Assembly: GCF_004310665.1 (NCBI RefSeq)
Contig: NZ_SIXF01000001.1
Span: 248,001 to 312,000, forward strand
Origin: Pedobacter kyonggii
GTDB lineage: Bacteria > Bacteroidota > Bacteroidia > Sphingobacteriales > Sphingobacteriaceae
Length of the DNA: 64,000 bases
Reading direction: 5' to 3'
Shown here: positions 63,965-64,000 of the stretch, piece after piece
Layout of the letters: every line of letters starts with the position of its first letter
Position numbering within the stretch: position 1 is the stretch's first letter
The notes under the pieces: generated by a model
Seen by the model: only the letters and a program-made list of their open reading frames with translations
Databases searched by the model: none
What the model was told of the DNA's origin: nothing
Position numbers and translations under genes: made by a program

Positions 63965-64000
63965 TTATATGTAATAAAATGTATATGCAAGTAATGCGAT
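63965..64000 (-). CDS. nuoL: Probable 3' end of nuoL
   Basis: Only the last 11 codons are in the window (IALLAYTFYYI then TAA at 63965-63967). They are hydrophobic, as expected for the last helix of NuoL, and the position directly upstream of nuoM is where nuoL is expected. Too short for certainty. Confidence 0.45.
   Translation of the reverse strand: MALLAYTFYYI

Noticed and set aside
1-64000. CRISPR arrays, tRNA or rRNA genes, insertion sequences and prophage genes
   Set aside because: I looked for regular spacer repeats, tRNA arms and transposase or phage structural motifs and saw none. Short repeats present are palindromic and dispersed, not array-like.

Overview
The window is a chromosomal stretch of a Bacteroidota bacterium, most likely Sphingobacteriaceae and Pedobacter-like. 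Reasons: AT-rich DNA, type IX secretion/gliding genes (porV, gldJ), a long SecA with an insertion, a combined DUF2027/Smr protein, TAnnTTTG-type promoter boxes, frequent lipoproteins, and many short fold-back repeats between genes. I see no tRNA, rRNA, CRISPR array, insertion sequence or prophage. The species assignment is inference.

Layout. 1-8.6 kb: 3' part of a SPOR-domain gene, a PEGA lipoprotein, secA, a pirin-like cupin gene broken by a one-base frameshift, a DUF2027/Smr protein and rsgA. 8.7-16.4 kb: fumC, two small lipoproteins, an S1/P1 nuclease, a low-molecular-weight tyrosine phosphatase, a ThuA protein, a CREST/ceramidase-like membrane protein and a GH29 fucosidase. 16.4-26.3 kb: an unusual rhomboid, a methyltransferase, a tricorn-like protease, two glycosyltransferases with a YhcG-type nuclease between them, and a DJ-1/PfpI protein. 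26.4-34.8 kb: an uncharacterised protein with kinase-like motifs, a serine hydrolase, tandem LpxL-like acyltransferases, typA, an alpha/beta hydrolase and a Crp-family regulator. 34.9-39.8 kb: DUF4180, VOC, DUF2459, an MBOAT/SGNH pair and an esterase. 40.0-45.1 kb: a five-gene cluster encoding an esterase, an ATP-grasp ligase, a YbdK-type ligase, a class I amidotransferase and a permuted ATP-grasp-like enzyme. 45.3-47.7 kb: a FeoB-associated Cys-rich peptide, a Crp-family regulator, YceI and pirin. 48.1-56.2 kb: a GH18-CE4-GT2 fusion protein, ispF, porV and gldJ. 56.5-64 kb: a close-packed minus-strand run from nuoL (tail), nuoM and nuoN through dedA, ppa, a CorC-type protein, rsmE and a DUF4159 protein to a biotin carrier protein.

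How the genes may work together. The strongest candidate for an undescribed system is the 40.0-45.1 kb cluster. It carries three potential ATP-dependent carboxylate-amine ligases, an amidotransferase and an esterase, which suggests stepwise synthesis and trimming of a small peptide-like or amidated metabolite. One of its ligases ends in a histone-H1-like basic tail. The GH18-CE4-GT2 fusion could make, deacetylate and trim an aminosugar polymer in one polypeptide. The 347-aa protein at 26.5-27.5 kb may be an unrecognised kinase-fold enzyme. At least seven fold-back repeats and several other palindromes punctuate the intergenic gaps.
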